From positions 1 through 35,358 of the forward strand of contig JAADHF010000069.1 in assembly GCA_013151965.1 (NCBI GenBank): a DNA stretch of 35,358 nt. Direction: 5' to 3'. Both the position numbers and the translations under genes were made by a program. This document shows, in pieces, positions 15,581-23,857 of this stretch; position 1 is the first letter of the stretch; each line of letters opens with the position of its first letter. Under the pieces are notes generated by a model, which worked only from the letters and a program-made list of their open reading frames with translations, had not been told where the DNA came from and did no database searches. This DNA is from Spirochaetota bacterium (GTDB lineage: Bacteria > Spirochaetota > Spirochaetia > SZUA-6).

Positions 15581-16675
15581 TTATGAACCGCTTTTCGGTA
15601 TGGAACCTATTACTCCCCTGACAAACCACTGGAGACTCAGTTTTTCGGAGTCGGATAACTGTTCGCCTTTTTTCACTTTCAGGTTGCCCTTCTGATCATA
15701 AACCGGCCCCATAAACGGATCGTATGTTCCGTCGAGGATCTGCTTTTTCCTTTTTTCTACGTACTTCTTTACGTTTTCAGGAACCATCGGCCCGTAGGGA
15801 GCAAGAGAAACTATGCCGTCCTTCATACCTCCCCAGTACTGGGTGGATTTCCATGTTCCTTCCATGACCTCTTTTACCGTCTTGGCATAGTAGATACCCC
15901 AATGCCATATTCTCGATGTTAAAACAGCTTTAGGAGCAAAACTTGCCATATCGCTGTCATACCCTATACCGTATTTGCCTTTCTTTTCCGCTTCCTGCAA
16001 AGCAGCCGGGGAATCGACACCGCTTGCTATTATATCCGCATTATTTGCAAGGAGGGTATCGGCAGCATTGGCCTCTTTAACGGGATCGAACCATGAGTTC
16101 GTCCATATTACATGAACTTCGGCTTTGGGATTTACCTCGCGTACACCGATGGTAAAGGCATCTATTTCACGAACAACTTCGGGAATGGAAAAGGGTGCCA
16201 CGAAACCGATATAATTCGTTTTAGTCATATAACCGGCAATAAGGCCGGAAAGATAATCAGGTTCATACATTCTTCCGAAGTATGTTCCCATATTTTTTGC
16301 AGTTTTGTATCCTGAACAGTGTTCAAAAACAACATCGGGATAATCTTTGGCAACATTAAGCATGGGGTCCATAAAGCCGAAGCTCGTTGCAAAAATAACC
16401 TTGTAACCCCGGTTGGCGTAATCACGTATAACTTTTTCGGCAGGTGCACCTTCCGGTACGCTTTCCGAGTATGCCGTTTCTACACCGGGCACATTTTTCT
16501 CGAGGTATAGTCTCCCGTTATCATGCGCCTGGGACCATCCGCCGTCATTGTGGGGCCCCACATAGATAAAGGCGACTTTAAGTTTTTCCGCTTTCTTCTT
16601 TTCCTTCTGACCGCCTGCAAATACCAATGCAGCGGCTATAAAAAGTAAAACCATAACAGACAGAAACCGTTTCAT
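15581..16675 (-). CDS. BMP-family substrate-binding protein of a nucleoside-type ABC importer
   Basis: A 364-residue exported protein that should bind purine nucleosides or a related ligand and deliver it to the permease pair encoded downstream. Residues 1-20 form a signal peptide ending LVFAGGQKE. There is no lipobox Cys, unlike Treponema PnrA/TmpC and other BMP lipoproteins, so it is probably released to the periplasm, or processed at the FAG site. The BMP domain begins KVAFIYVGPHNDGGWSQAHDNG (positions 16600-16535 approximately) and includes TSFGFMDPML, GTYFGRMYEPDYLSGLIAG and GYDSDMASFAPKAVLTS. The start is supported by GAGGAG. First gene of the importer operon. Close relatives that bind other ligands exist, so the substrate is inferred. 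Confidence 0.9.
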   Translation of the reverse strand: MKRFLSVMVLLFIAAALVFAGGQKEKKKAEKLKVAFIYVGPHNDGGWSQAHDNGRLYLEKNVPGVETAYSESVPEGAPAEKVIRDYANRGYKVIFATSFGFMDPMLNVAKDYPDVVFEHCSGYKTAKNMGTYFGRMYEPDYLSGLIAGYMTKTNYIGFVAPFSIPEVVREIDAFTIGVREVNPKAEVHVIWTNSWFDPVKEANAADTLLANNADIIASGVDSPAALQEAEKKGKYGIGYDSDMASFAPKAVLTSRIWHWGIYYAKTVKEVMEGTWKSTQYWGGMKDGIVSLAPYGPMVPENVKKYVEKRKKQILDGTYDPFMGPVYDQKGNLKVKKGEQLSDSEKLSLQWFVRGVIGSIPKSGS

Positions 16676-16837
16676 TTTTAAATCTCCTCTTTAATATATT
16701 TTGATTTTTTAAAATATAATTCTATCATGTCCGGCATAAAAACGGAAGATAAAAATGTTTTTTTTGGAAGGTTTATATTCCGTATCCGGATATGGTAATT
16801 AGTGTCTGACCGAAAACCTATTTTAGATTGACACTGA
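16676..16837. other. Leader/intergenic region upstream of the nucleoside importer
   Basis: This stretch of 162 bases separates pepT from the binding-protein gene (both minus). It contains a perfect 10-base palindrome TATCCGGATA (16783-16792) and an AT-rich part nearer the gene, with several -10-like hexamers (TAGAAT, TATATT) but no convincing -35. AGTGTC (16801-16806) and GACACT (16830-16835) form a distant inverted repeat after the pepT stop. I do not see the conserved core of a purine riboswitch. An in-frame 62-codon open frame here looks spurious. Confidence 0.45.
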
Positions 16838-18112
16838 TTACACATCCGCTGTCCATAATGCAGCAAGGTTTATCAATGTTTTGGCTGCCTTTACCATGGA
16901 AGAGACCGGCACCCATTCCAGCCTGCTGTGGAAATTGTACCCGCCTGTAAAAATGTTAGGTGTGGGGATGCCCATTTCGCTGAGCTGAGAACCGTCTGTG
17001 CCGCCTCTTATATATTTCAATAACGGTTTCGCCCCGGCTTTTTCTACGGCCTGTTCAAGGATAGAGACTATTTTTGGTTCGCTGTCGATATACTGTTTCA
17101 TATTGGAATACTGCTTTTCCGGTTTTACTTCGACCCTGCTTCCGGGGTATATTTTTTCTACCGTCGATGCAATCGAGTTTATTACCTCTATTCGTCTTGC
17201 AGCCTCCTTGTCATCGAAATCCCGGATATATACCTCGAGGAAAACCCGGTCTGTTTTTCCTGTTATCTCGAAGGGGCAGTAATATCCGAATCTTCCGTCC
17301 GTAGCTTCCGGGGTTTCTGCGCCGGGGAGCATCGAAAGAAAATCACGTGCCATATTAAGGGCGTTAATCAATTTGCCCCGTGCATAACCGATATGGATAC
17401 TTCTTCCGTAAAAGGTAACGGCAGTTTTGTAGGCGTTAAAACTCTCAGGCTCAATGGAACCCTCTTCTCCACCGTCCACGGTATAGCAGTACTTCGATTT
17501 TACCTTTTTAAGGGGAAACCGGGACATACCCATGCCGGTTTCTTCGTCCGGGGTAAAGATAATCTCTATCTCCCCATGTGGTATTTCCGGACGTTCGGTA
17601 AGATAACGAAGGGCAGTCATTATTTCCGCCACTCCGGCTTTATCGTCGGCTCCGAGAAGCGTGGAACCGTCAGAGGTAATTACGGTATCCCCGCTGTAAT
17701 GCTTAAGTTCCGGGAATTCTTTCGGATCCAGAACTATGGAATTATTAAGCCTTATTACTTCTCCGTTATAATTTTTATGGAGAACAGGGCGGACATTATT
17801 ACCCGGGACAGCATCCGATGTATCAAGATGCGCCATAAGACCGATAACCGGGGGAGCCGCATATCCGGATGTGATTTTATCTCCGCTTTTCAGGTTGGAA
17901 TGCAGCCTTGCAATAAGATAGGCATTTTCATCCACAGTAACGTCTTTTAAGCCGAACTGTGTAAGTTCTTTTCGTAAGAGATCTGCCAGTTCGAACTGGA
18001 CTGCTGTTGTGGGAAATGTTTTGGAATGCCTGTCCGAGGTCGTATCTATTTTTACGTATCTTGTAAACCTTTCTATCAGGTCTTCTCTTAAGTATTTCTC
18101 CGGTATATCCAT
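16838..18112 (-). CDS. pepT: Peptidase T (aminotripeptidase, M20B)
   Basis: A 424-residue cytoplasmic zinc peptidase that removes the N-terminal residue of tripeptides. Metal and catalytic residues line up with PepT: His95 and Asp97 in MAHLDTSD, bridging Asp156 in GADDKAG, Glu190/Glu191 in TPDEETGMG, Asp213 in YTVDGGEEG and His395 in GGYNFHSRLEW. The dimerisation domain lies between about 220 and 320. Length is slightly over the usual 410. It follows ackA by 14 bases on the same strand, so the two form an operon. Peptide use and acetate kinase fit a fermentative, amino-acid- or peptide-using life. Confidence 0.95.
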   Translation of the reverse strand: MDIPEKYLREDLIERFTRYVKIDTTSDRHSKTFPTTAVQFELADLLRKELTQFGLKDVTVDENAYLIARLHSNLKSGDKITSGYAAPPVIGLMAHLDTSDAVPGNNVRPVLHKNYNGEVIRLNNSIVLDPKEFPELKHYSGDTVITSDGSTLLGADDKAGVAEIMTALRYLTERPEIPHGEIEIIFTPDEETGMGMSRFPLKKVKSKYCYTVDGGEEGSIEPESFNAYKTAVTFYGRSIHIGYARGKLINALNMARDFLSMLPGAETPEATDGRFGYYCPFEITGKTDRVFLEVYIRDFDDKEAARRIEVINSIASTVEKIYPGSRVEVKPEKQYSNMKQYIDSEPKIVSILEQAVEKAGAKPLLKYIRGGTDGSQLSEMGIPTPNIFTGGYNFHSRLEWVPVSSMVKAAKTLINLAALWTADV

Positions 18113-18126
18113 ATTATCCTCATAGT

Positions 18127-19464
18127 CTATGGTATCGATGCCAATATTTTTTTAAGTTCAGGGCTTTTCTTTATTTCTTCTTCCAGGGCCTCTGCACGTT
18201 CTTTGTTTTGATAGTCCCTGCTCTGGAAGGAGTATGTAAAGTTCGTGTGGATATCATAATTGCCCTTAAGCAGTGCATAGGTATCCTCGGTCATAACAAG
18301 TTCTTCATCCGTGGGAATAACAAAGACCCTGACCCGGGAACCTTTCCCTGTGATATCCGTTTCTGCATTACGTGTATGAGAAAGCTTATTCTTCTTAAGG
18401 TCTATTATGATCCCTAAACTTTCCAGACCTTCCAACGCCTTTGCCCGGATTGCCGGGCTCATTTCTCCGACTCCTGCCGTAAATGTGACTGCATCTATTT
18501 TGCCCACTGCGGCATGGTATGCGCCGATATATTTTTTAAGCCTGTAAGATTCCACCTCGATCGACAGCCTGCACCTTTTATCACCCTTTTCTGCGGCTTC
18601 CAGTACATCACGGCGGTCTGTGTATCTGCCTGATATTCCCAGAACGCCGCTCTTTTTATTGAGAATTTTCTCCACTTCCTCAGGTTTAAGTCCCTCTTTC
18701 TTAATCATGTAGTATCCGATCGCAGCATCATGATCGCCTGCCCGGGTTCCCATAATAAGGCCCTCCAGGGGTGTAAGTCCCATGGAGGTATCGATAGAGA
18801 TTCCGTTCTTAACGGCATTGGCGCTTACCCCGTTTCCGATATGCAGAAGTACGAGATTCGTTTCGAATGGGTCTTTCCCCAATAAAACCGCGGTTCGTTT
18901 GGCAACATAGAGAAAAGAAGTTCCGTGAAAACCGTACCTTCTTACACCATATTTTTCGTACCATTCATAGGGAAGTCCGTATATGTAGGCACGTTCCGGC
19001 ATGGTCTGATGCCACGCCGTATCCATGACTGCGCAGTGGGGAACATCGGGAAGAACTTTTTTTGCAGCCTCGATTCCCGTGATATTCGGAGGGTTATGAA
19101 GCGGTGCAAGATCGGCAAGTTCTTTAAAAGTATTAAGGGCTTCTTCATTGATTATGATCGATTTGGCGAATTTTTCACCGCCGTGAACCATTCTGTGGCC
19201 CACCGCCTTTATTTCGGTGAGATCCTTAAGTGCACCGATTTCCGGGTCCAGCAGTGTCTCGGTTATCAGCTGAACCGCCTCTTTGTGCGTCGGACATTCG
19301 CGTTCGCGTTTTACTCTGCCTTTACCTTTTGCATAGTGGTTTATAAATGAGCCGCCTATTGTAACTCTCTCTACGATTCCATTTGCCAGAACCTCTCTGG
19401 AATTCCAATGGTAGAGCTGATACTTTACGGACGAACTCCCGCAGTTAAGAGTGAGAATATCCAT
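18127..19464 (-). CDS. ackA: Acetate kinase
   Basis: A 445-residue cytoplasmic enzyme that makes ATP from acetyl phosphate, with acetate as the end product. Recognisable ASKHA motifs are LTLNCGSSSVKYQL at the N-terminus, GHRMVHGGEKF, MDTAWHQTMP, RRYGFHGTSFLYV, LHIGNGVSANAVKNG, DTSMGLTPLEGLIMGTRAGD, FTAGVGEMSP and IPTDEELVM. The protein is about 45 residues longer than most AckA: after DEELVMTEDTYALL a charged tail (NFTYSFQSRDYQNKERAEAL onwards) follows, which I recall from spirochaetal homologues. First gene of the ackA-pepT operon; GGGGAAAG precedes the ATG. No pta gene is in the window. Confidence 0.95.
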   Translation of the reverse strand: MDILTLNCGSSSVKYQLYHWNSREVLANGIVERVTIGGSFINHYAKGKGRVKRERECPTHKEAVQLITETLLDPEIGALKDLTEIKAVGHRMVHGGEKFAKSIIINEEALNTFKELADLAPLHNPPNITGIEAAKKVLPDVPHCAVMDTAWHQTMPERAYIYGLPYEWYEKYGVRRYGFHGTSFLYVAKRTAVLLGKDPFETNLVLLHIGNGVSANAVKNGISIDTSMGLTPLEGLIMGTRAGDHDAAIGYYMIKKEGLKPEEVEKILNKKSGVLGISGRYTDRRDVLEAAEKGDKRCRLSIEVESYRLKKYIGAYHAAVGKIDAVTFTAGVGEMSPAIRAKALEGLESLGIIIDLKKNKLSHTRNAETDITGKGSRVRVFVIPTDEELVMTEDTYALLKGNYDIHTNFTYSFQSRDYQNKERAEALEEEIKKSPELKKILASIP

Positions 19465-19524
19465 TTACTTTCCCCTGTTATAAAAAGTTGAGATTAAATA
19501 TTTTGTAGATTTGTTCACTTTTCC

Positions 19525-19552
19525 ATTCTACCAAAAGTTTAAGATTAATCAA
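19525..19552 (-). promoter_or_regulatory. Probable promoter of ackA-pepT
   Basis: On the minus strand TTGATT (19552-19547) and TAGAAT (19530-19525) have a 16-base spacer. The -10 matches 5 of 6 and the -35 4 of 6. It gives a leader of about 55 bases before ATG 19464 and is divergent from the liv promoter about 30 bases away. Confidence 0.45.
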
Positions 19553-19584
19553 GAGAAGTTAAAATGATTGTGCTTCTTTTCATA

Positions 19585-19613
19585 TTGACCCCCAAAGTTC
19601 ATAAACGTACAAT
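19585..19613 (+). promoter_or_regulatory. Promoter of the livGFHM-panB operon
   Basis: TTGACC at 19585-19590 and TACAAT at 19608-19613 have a 17-base spacer. Each matches 5 of 6. The predicted start is near 19620, about 23 bases before the first ATG, leaving room for the AGGA ribosome binding site. Confidence 0.7.
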
Positions 19614-19642
19614 AGGCTGAATTAAAATAATCAGGATATAGT

Positions 19643-20404
19643 ATGACAGGCCTTTCCATTAAGGGTATCAGCAAATCTTTCGGAGCAATACAGGCGCTCG
19701 ATGATGTAAGCTTCGATATAAAAAAGGGACGGATACATGGTATTATCGGCCCGAACGGATCCGGGAAAACAACATTGTTTAACTGTATTACAGGTCTTTT
19801 AAAGCCGGATAAGGGTGTAGTTACATACGGTACTTATAAAATTACCGGGTTAAATCCGGAGTCGATAGCGAATATGGGGATAAGAAGAACATTTCAGGCA
19901 GGCAAAGTTGTGACGGGCCTTACAGTCCTGGAGAATATAATGATGGGGATATTCGATTTTAAGGCAAAAGATTACGCAGATACATTTCTCCGCCTCCCTT
20001 TCCGGAAAAGCAGCAGGGAAACGGAGATCAGAGAAAGAGCAAAGGAAGCCCTTAAGATAATCGGTATGGAAAATGATGAGGAACGCTGGGGTGCGGATCT
20101 TGTCTGGGCGGAAAGGCAGTTTGTCCAGATAGCACGTGCAATGATTTCCGAACCCGGAATGCTTCTTCTGGACGAACCAAACAGCGGAATGGGAGCACAG
20201 GAGACCGGGCTGATAGAAAATATTATTGCACGGGTGAGTAAGATGGGAGTTACCGTTGTTGTCATAAGTCATGATGTTAAAATGCTCATGAACCTATCCG
20301 ACTGGGTAACGGTATTGAATTTCGGTGAAAAAATTGCAGAGGGTACCCCCGAAGAGGTACAGAAAAATCAGCGTGTACTGGAGGCTTACCTTGGGACCGA
20401 ATAG
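19643..20404 (+). CDS. LivG-type ABC transporter ATP-binding protein with degenerate signature motif
   Basis: A 253-residue cytoplasmic ATPase of a branched-chain amino acid (HAAT family) importer. Walker A GPNGSGKTT is at 36-44, Walker B MLLLDEP has Glu178, and the switch His210 is in VVISHD. The place of the LSGGQ signature reads LVWAE (153-157), before RQFVQIARAM, so the signature Ser and Gly residues are lost; LivG relatives normally have LSYGQ. The composite ATP site that uses this signature should be weak or inactive. The C-terminal GEKIAEGTPEEV-type ending is typical of LivG. First gene of the operon, with its own promoter. It pairs with the LivF-type ATPase that follows. Confidence 0.88.
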   Translation: MTGLSIKGISKSFGAIQALDDVSFDIKKGRIHGIIGPNGSGKTTLFNCITGLLKPDKGVVTYGTYKITGLNPESIANMGIRRTFQAGKVVTGLTVLENIMMGIFDFKAKDYADTFLRLPFRKSSRETEIRERAKEALKIIGMENDEERWGADLVWAERQFVQIARAMISEPGMLLLDEPNSGMGAQETGLIENIIARVSKMGVTVVVISHDVKMLMNLSDWVTVLNFGEKIAEGTPEEVQKNQRVLEAYLGTE

Positions 20405-20412
20405 AATAAGCA

Positions 20413-20425
20413 CCGGACTGTCCGG
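20413..20425. repeat. Short palindrome in the livG-livF gap
   Basis: CCGGAC (20413-20418) and GTCCGG (20420-20425) are perfect inverted copies around one T. It could be a protein site or a minor RNA structure between two cotranscribed genes. No T-tract follows, so it is not a terminator. Confidence 0.4.
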
Positions 20426-20493
20426 CAGGGTTTACTCCTGTAAGTTTAAAGCGGAGGAATTTTTTGGAGGAGAGTAGAGGGGACAATAGTTTG

Positions 20494-21192
20494 ATGCTTA
20501 AAGTGCATAATCTCTTTGTGTCCTACGGGCACATAAAGGCTTTAAAAGGCATAGACCTCGAGGTCAGGAAAAATGAGATTGTTGTCTTAATCGGTGCAAA
20601 CGGAGCTGGTAAAACAACTGTTCTGGAGACAATATTGGGCATAAACATCCCTGATTCCGGAGACATAATCTTTAACGGAAAAAGTATCCGGGGAGTTTCC
20701 GCAGATAAAAATGTAAGAAACGGCATATGTCTTGTGCCGGAAGGCCGGGGTGTTTTCGCCTCGATGTCGGTACTGGATAATCTTCTGCTCGGCGCTCATC
20801 ATAATATGCATAATGTAAAAGAGCACTTAAACCGTGTGTATGACTGGTTTCCGATACTTAAGATTAGAAAAAATCAGGTAGCGCGTACATTGAGCGGCGG
20901 AGAACGGCAGATGCTTGCCATAGGCAGGGCACTGATGGCTTCTCCCGATCTTATCCTGGTCGATGAACCGTCCATAGGGCTGGCGCCTATTATTGTTAAT
21001 GAAATATTTGATATCCTGATCAATCTTAACAGGGAAGGTTATACAATCCTCCTTTCCGAACAGAATGCAAATAAGGCTTTAAAAGCAGCACACAGGGGGT
21101 ATGTACTGGAAACGGGCAAACTGGTGTTGGAAGGTACATCCGGAAAGCTTTTAAATGATAAAAGAGTACGTGAAGCGTATCTGGGGGTATGA
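20494..21192 (+). CDS. LivF-type ABC transporter ATP-binding protein
   Basis: A 232-residue cytoplasmic ATPase, partner of the LivG-type subunit. Numbered from ATG 20494: Walker A GANGAGKTT (34-42), VPEGRGVFASMSVLDNLLLG (typical LivF), an intact signature LSGGE (133-137), Walker B LILVDEP with Glu158, and SEQNANKAL near the switch region, where His is replaced by Gln as in most LivF. The start at ATG 20494 (MLKVHNLFVSYG) agrees with the family and has GAGGGG upstream; TTG at 20464 after GGAGG is possible and adds ten residues. The substrate is a branched-chain amino acid or similar small carboxylate or amide. Confidence 0.92.
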   Translation: MLKVHNLFVSYGHIKALKGIDLEVRKNEIVVLIGANGAGKTTVLETILGINIPDSGDIIFNGKSIRGVSADKNVRNGICLVPEGRGVFASMSVLDNLLLGAHHNMHNVKEHLNRVYDWFPILKIRKNQVARTLSGGERQMLAIGRALMASPDLILVDEPSIGLAPIIVNEIFDILINLNREGYTILLSEQNANKALKAAHRGYVLETGKLVLEGTSGKLLNDKRVREAYLGV

Positions 21193-21218
21193 TTCTTAAA
21201 AAACGGGGTTAACTTTAC

Positions 21219-22103
21219 ATGGAAGTTTTTATTGCACAGATTATAAACGGGCTTTCTCTGGGAAGTATTTATGTCCTTCTTGTAACAGGTTTTAATCTGC
21301 TGCTCATCGTTGCCATGATTATTCATTTTTCATATCCTCAGGTTGTAGTTTTTTCCATGTATATTGCATGGATGGTTATGAAATTTACAAATAACAGTAT
21401 TATCCTTGCCATTGCAGCGGCAGTCGGATCTGCAATCATTCTGAATCTCATTTCCGCACCTCTGTTCCAGAAGGTCATGAAGAAACGGGAAGGGGTCGAT
21501 ATAAATACGACGATGGTTCTGTCTCTTGGAATAGGAATGATTATTACTGATATACTGTCTCATGGTTTTAACGAAGGGCTGCCGATAGCTTTTCCTGAAA
21601 ATATAGTCGGTGATAAATCCGTAATTGAAATAGGTCTCATAAGTGTTTCCAATGGTCAGATTTACACCCTGGTTGTCGGGATAATTGCAGTTTCCGGGCT
21701 TTTCTGGCTCCTTTACAGAACAAGACCGGGGAGGGCTTTCAGGGCCATTGCAGAGGATCCGAATGGTGCTAAACTTGTGGGACTTCCCCTGTTTAAGACC
21801 GCATTGGCAAGTTATGCCGTTACGGGAGTACTCGGCGGTGTTACGGCTATTCTGCTTGCCGTTCTCCTGGGGACAACATCGCCGGGTATGGGAGAGCAGG
21901 TTGCAAACAAGGTGCTGGCAGTATCCATTATTGCCGGGCTCGGAAATCTTACAGGAGGGCTTATAGTCGGACTTCTTCTCGGTATTCTGGAGGCTGTCGT
22001 ACAGGGATATATATCCGGGTCCTGGGCAAATGCGATTGCATTTGTTGTCATGCTTGTTGTTATACTCTTTAAGCCGAAGGGACTTTTCGGAATGAAACTA
22101 TAG
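21219..22103 (+). CDS. LivH-type ABC transporter permease
   Basis: A 294-residue inner-membrane permease with about eight hydrophobic segments. It opens with AQIINGLSLGSIYVLLVTGF, the typical LivH start, and contains the conserved cytoplasmic loop RTRPGRAFRAIAEDPNGAKLVGLP, which contacts the ATPases, then GVLGGVTAILLA and a C-terminal KPKGLFG. Length fits the family. It lies 26 bases after the LivF-type gene and 12 bases before the LivM-type gene. No clear ribosome binding site except GGGGTT. Confidence 0.92.
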   Translation: MEVFIAQIINGLSLGSIYVLLVTGFNLLLIVAMIIHFSYPQVVVFSMYIAWMVMKFTNNSIILAIAAAVGSAIILNLISAPLFQKVMKKREGVDINTTMVLSLGIGMIITDILSHGFNEGLPIAFPENIVGDKSVIEIGLISVSNGQIYTLVVGIIAVSGLFWLLYRTRPGRAFRAIAEDPNGAKLVGLPLFKTALASYAVTGVLGGVTAILLAVLLGTTSPGMGEQVANKVLAVSIIAGLGNLTGGLIVGLLLGILEAVVQGYISGSWANAIAFVVMLVVILFKPKGLFGMKL

Positions 22104-22115
22104 GAGGATTCTTAA

Positions 22116-23021
22116 GTGTCTTTACCGATGTACTATTTTTTATCGATCACTGCTGTTTATATACTGATGAGCTGGGCGCTTTACCTCCCGTACAGAGTTG
22201 CGCATCTTCACTTTTTGACTGTGGCGAATATGGCAATATCCGGCTACTTCGCCGGGTATCTGGTAATGAGTCTGCATGTGCCGTTAGGAATTGCAATTAT
22301 AACGGGCTTTATTACCGGCGGGATTGTAGGTTTTATTATTTCCCTCTTTATGGGCGATGCGCCTACTTTTGCCGTTGTAATAGTAGGTTTTACCTTTATC
22401 TATATTACACGGACCGTAGTCGAGAATACCAAAGCTGTCGGTGGTACATTAGGCCTGTTCGGGATTCCTTCGCTGTTCGGCAGTCCTTCTCTGCACAGAT
22501 GGGCTATTCTTATAATTCTCTATTTTCTCGTTCTTATTGTTGGTTTTCTCATCTACAGGTTCGACCATTCAAGGCTGGGTAGGGCGGCGTCCGCTATTTT
22601 TGTGGATAAAGACCTTGCACGGTCTTTCGGGGTCGATGTTAAAAAGATGGGAATGCTGCTCCAGACCTTCAGCAGCATAATTGCAGGCGGGTGCGGAGTC
22701 CTTTACGGATTTATATATAAGAGCTTTAATCTCGATTACTTTACCTTCAGCCTTATCGGTATCTTTATGACCGTGATTTTTGTCGGCGGTTATACTACGC
22801 AATGGGGGGTCGTGGCTGCGGCACCCGTTCTGTACGGTGTTCCGCTGTTATTTCCGCCTGCAATTGCATCCTGGAGAATTGTCATATACGGGGCGCTGCT
22901 GATTCTTGTCCTTGTTTTAAAGCCGAAGGGGTTTATTACAAGGGAGTTTGTGTATAAAATAGAAAGAGGAGGAAAAAATGGGTTCCGGTTCGGAAGAAAT
23001 AAAAAAATTAATGATTTCTGA
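22116..23021 (+). CDS. LivM-type ABC transporter permease
   Basis: A 301-residue inner-membrane permease. Evidence: GGTLGLFGIPSLFG (LivM-type G-TGL-GIP region), the coupling loop FDHSRLGRAASAIFVDKDLARSFGVDV, GGCGVLYGFIYKSFNLDYFTFSL, and KPKGFITREF near the end. The start GTG at 22116 has AGGAGG 7 bases upstream. After KPKG the usual protein ends, but here about 25 more residues run on through the start of panB in another frame, a 44-base overlap. Its N-terminus is plain, without the extra helices seen in long LivM proteins. It pairs with the LivH-type permease. Confidence 0.9.
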   Translation: MSLPMYYFLSITAVYILMSWALYLPYRVAHLHFLTVANMAISGYFAGYLVMSLHVPLGIAIITGFITGGIVGFIISLFMGDAPTFAVVIVGFTFIYITRTVVENTKAVGGTLGLFGIPSLFGSPSLHRWAILIILYFLVLIVGFLIYRFDHSRLGRAASAIFVDKDLARSFGVDVKKMGMLLQTFSSIIAGGCGVLYGFIYKSFNLDYFTFSLIGIFMTVIFVGGYTTQWGVVAAAPVLYGVPLLFPPAIASWRIVIYGALLILVLVLKPKGFITREFVYKIERGGKNGFRFGRNKKINDF

Positions 23022-23847
23022 TCTTGGGAAGATGAAAAAAGAGGGCAAGAAGATTACCATGATAACCGCTTATTCTTATCCCCAGGGACTTATAGTCGAT
23101 GAAGCGGGCATAGATATCATACTTGTCGGAGATTCGCTGGGTATGGTGGAGCTGGGATACAGGGACACTGTTCCGGTTACAATGGATGAAATGCTTCAGC
23201 ATACAAAGGCTGTAATGCGGGCGGTAAAACATGCACATGTAGTCGGGGATATGCCCTTTATGTCTTATAATATTTCCGTCGAACAGGCAATTACAAATGC
23301 CGGAATCCTCTACAAGGACGGCGGTGCCGATTCCGTTAAACTCGAAGGCGGACAGGAAATGGCTGATAAGGTCGGGGCGATCGTAAAAGCGGGAATTCCT
23401 GTTTTCGGCCATATCGGCTTAACTCCCCAGACAGCAGGAATCTTAGGCGGTTTTAAGGTTCAGGGTAAATCACTGGAAAGAGCAAAGAAGGTGTTCGACG
23501 ATGCCCTGGCGTTAGAGGATGCAGGTGTATTTGCCCTTATATTAGAGGCTATTCCTCAGCAGCTTGCCGGTATTATTACGGAGAAGATCTCTGTTCCGAC
23601 TGTGGGAATAGGCGGGGGGCTTTACTGCGACGGACAGGTTCTTGTACTGCACGATATGGTAGGTCTTTTTAAGCGGTTTACACCTAAATTTGTAAAAATC
23701 TATGCGGATACATATACAACACAGCTTAATGCCGTAAAAGAATTTATCGGTGATGTCCGGGAATCCCGTTTCCCCGGAACCGAACACTCATTTAATATGA
23801 AAAAAGAGGTTGTTTATGAGCTTAAGAAACAGCTCGGCGTGGATTAA
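22978..23847 (+). CDS. panB: 3-methyl-2-oxobutanoate hydroxymethyltransferase (ketopantoate synthase) PanB
   Basis: A 289-residue cytoplasmic TIM-barrel enzyme. PanB adds a hydroxymethyl group from methylene-tetrahydrofolate to 2-oxoisovalerate, the first pantothenate-specific step. Metal ligands Asp52 (GDSLGM), Asp91 (GDMPFMSY) and Glu123 (VKLEGG) and the catalytic Glu190 (ILEAIP) have nearly the E. coli spacing (45, 84, 114, 181). HIGLTPQ and the DGQVLVLHDMVG loop are also present; the usual IGIGAG reads VGIGGG. The start has AGAGGAGG 5 bases upstream and lies inside the LivM-type gene. No panC or panD is nearby. Its substrate is the keto acid of valine, which links it to the transporter operon. 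A paralogue with a different substrate cannot be excluded. Confidence 0.88.
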   Translation: MGSGSEEIKKLMISDLGKMKKEGKKITMITAYSYPQGLIVDEAGIDIILVGDSLGMVELGYRDTVPVTMDEMLQHTKAVMRAVKHAHVVGDMPFMSYNISVEQAITNAGILYKDGGADSVKLEGGQEMADKVGAIVKAGIPVFGHIGLTPQTAGILGGFKVQGKSLERAKKVFDDALALEDAGVFALILEAIPQQLAGIITEKISVPTVGIGGGLYCDGQVLVLHDMVGLFKRFTPKFVKIYADTYTTQLNAVKEFIGDVRESRFPGTEHSFNMKKEVVYELKKQLGVD

Positions 23848-23857
23848 GTCTTAATTT

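Noticed and set aside
16676-16837. Purine riboswitch before the nucleoside importer
   Set aside because: Looked for the conserved three-way junction core and did not find it; only a short palindrome and AT-rich promoter-like sequence are present.
16678-16866. 62-codon open frame upstream of the binding-protein gene
   Set aside because: Overlaps the pepT 3' end and the leader region, has no family features and an atypical composition.
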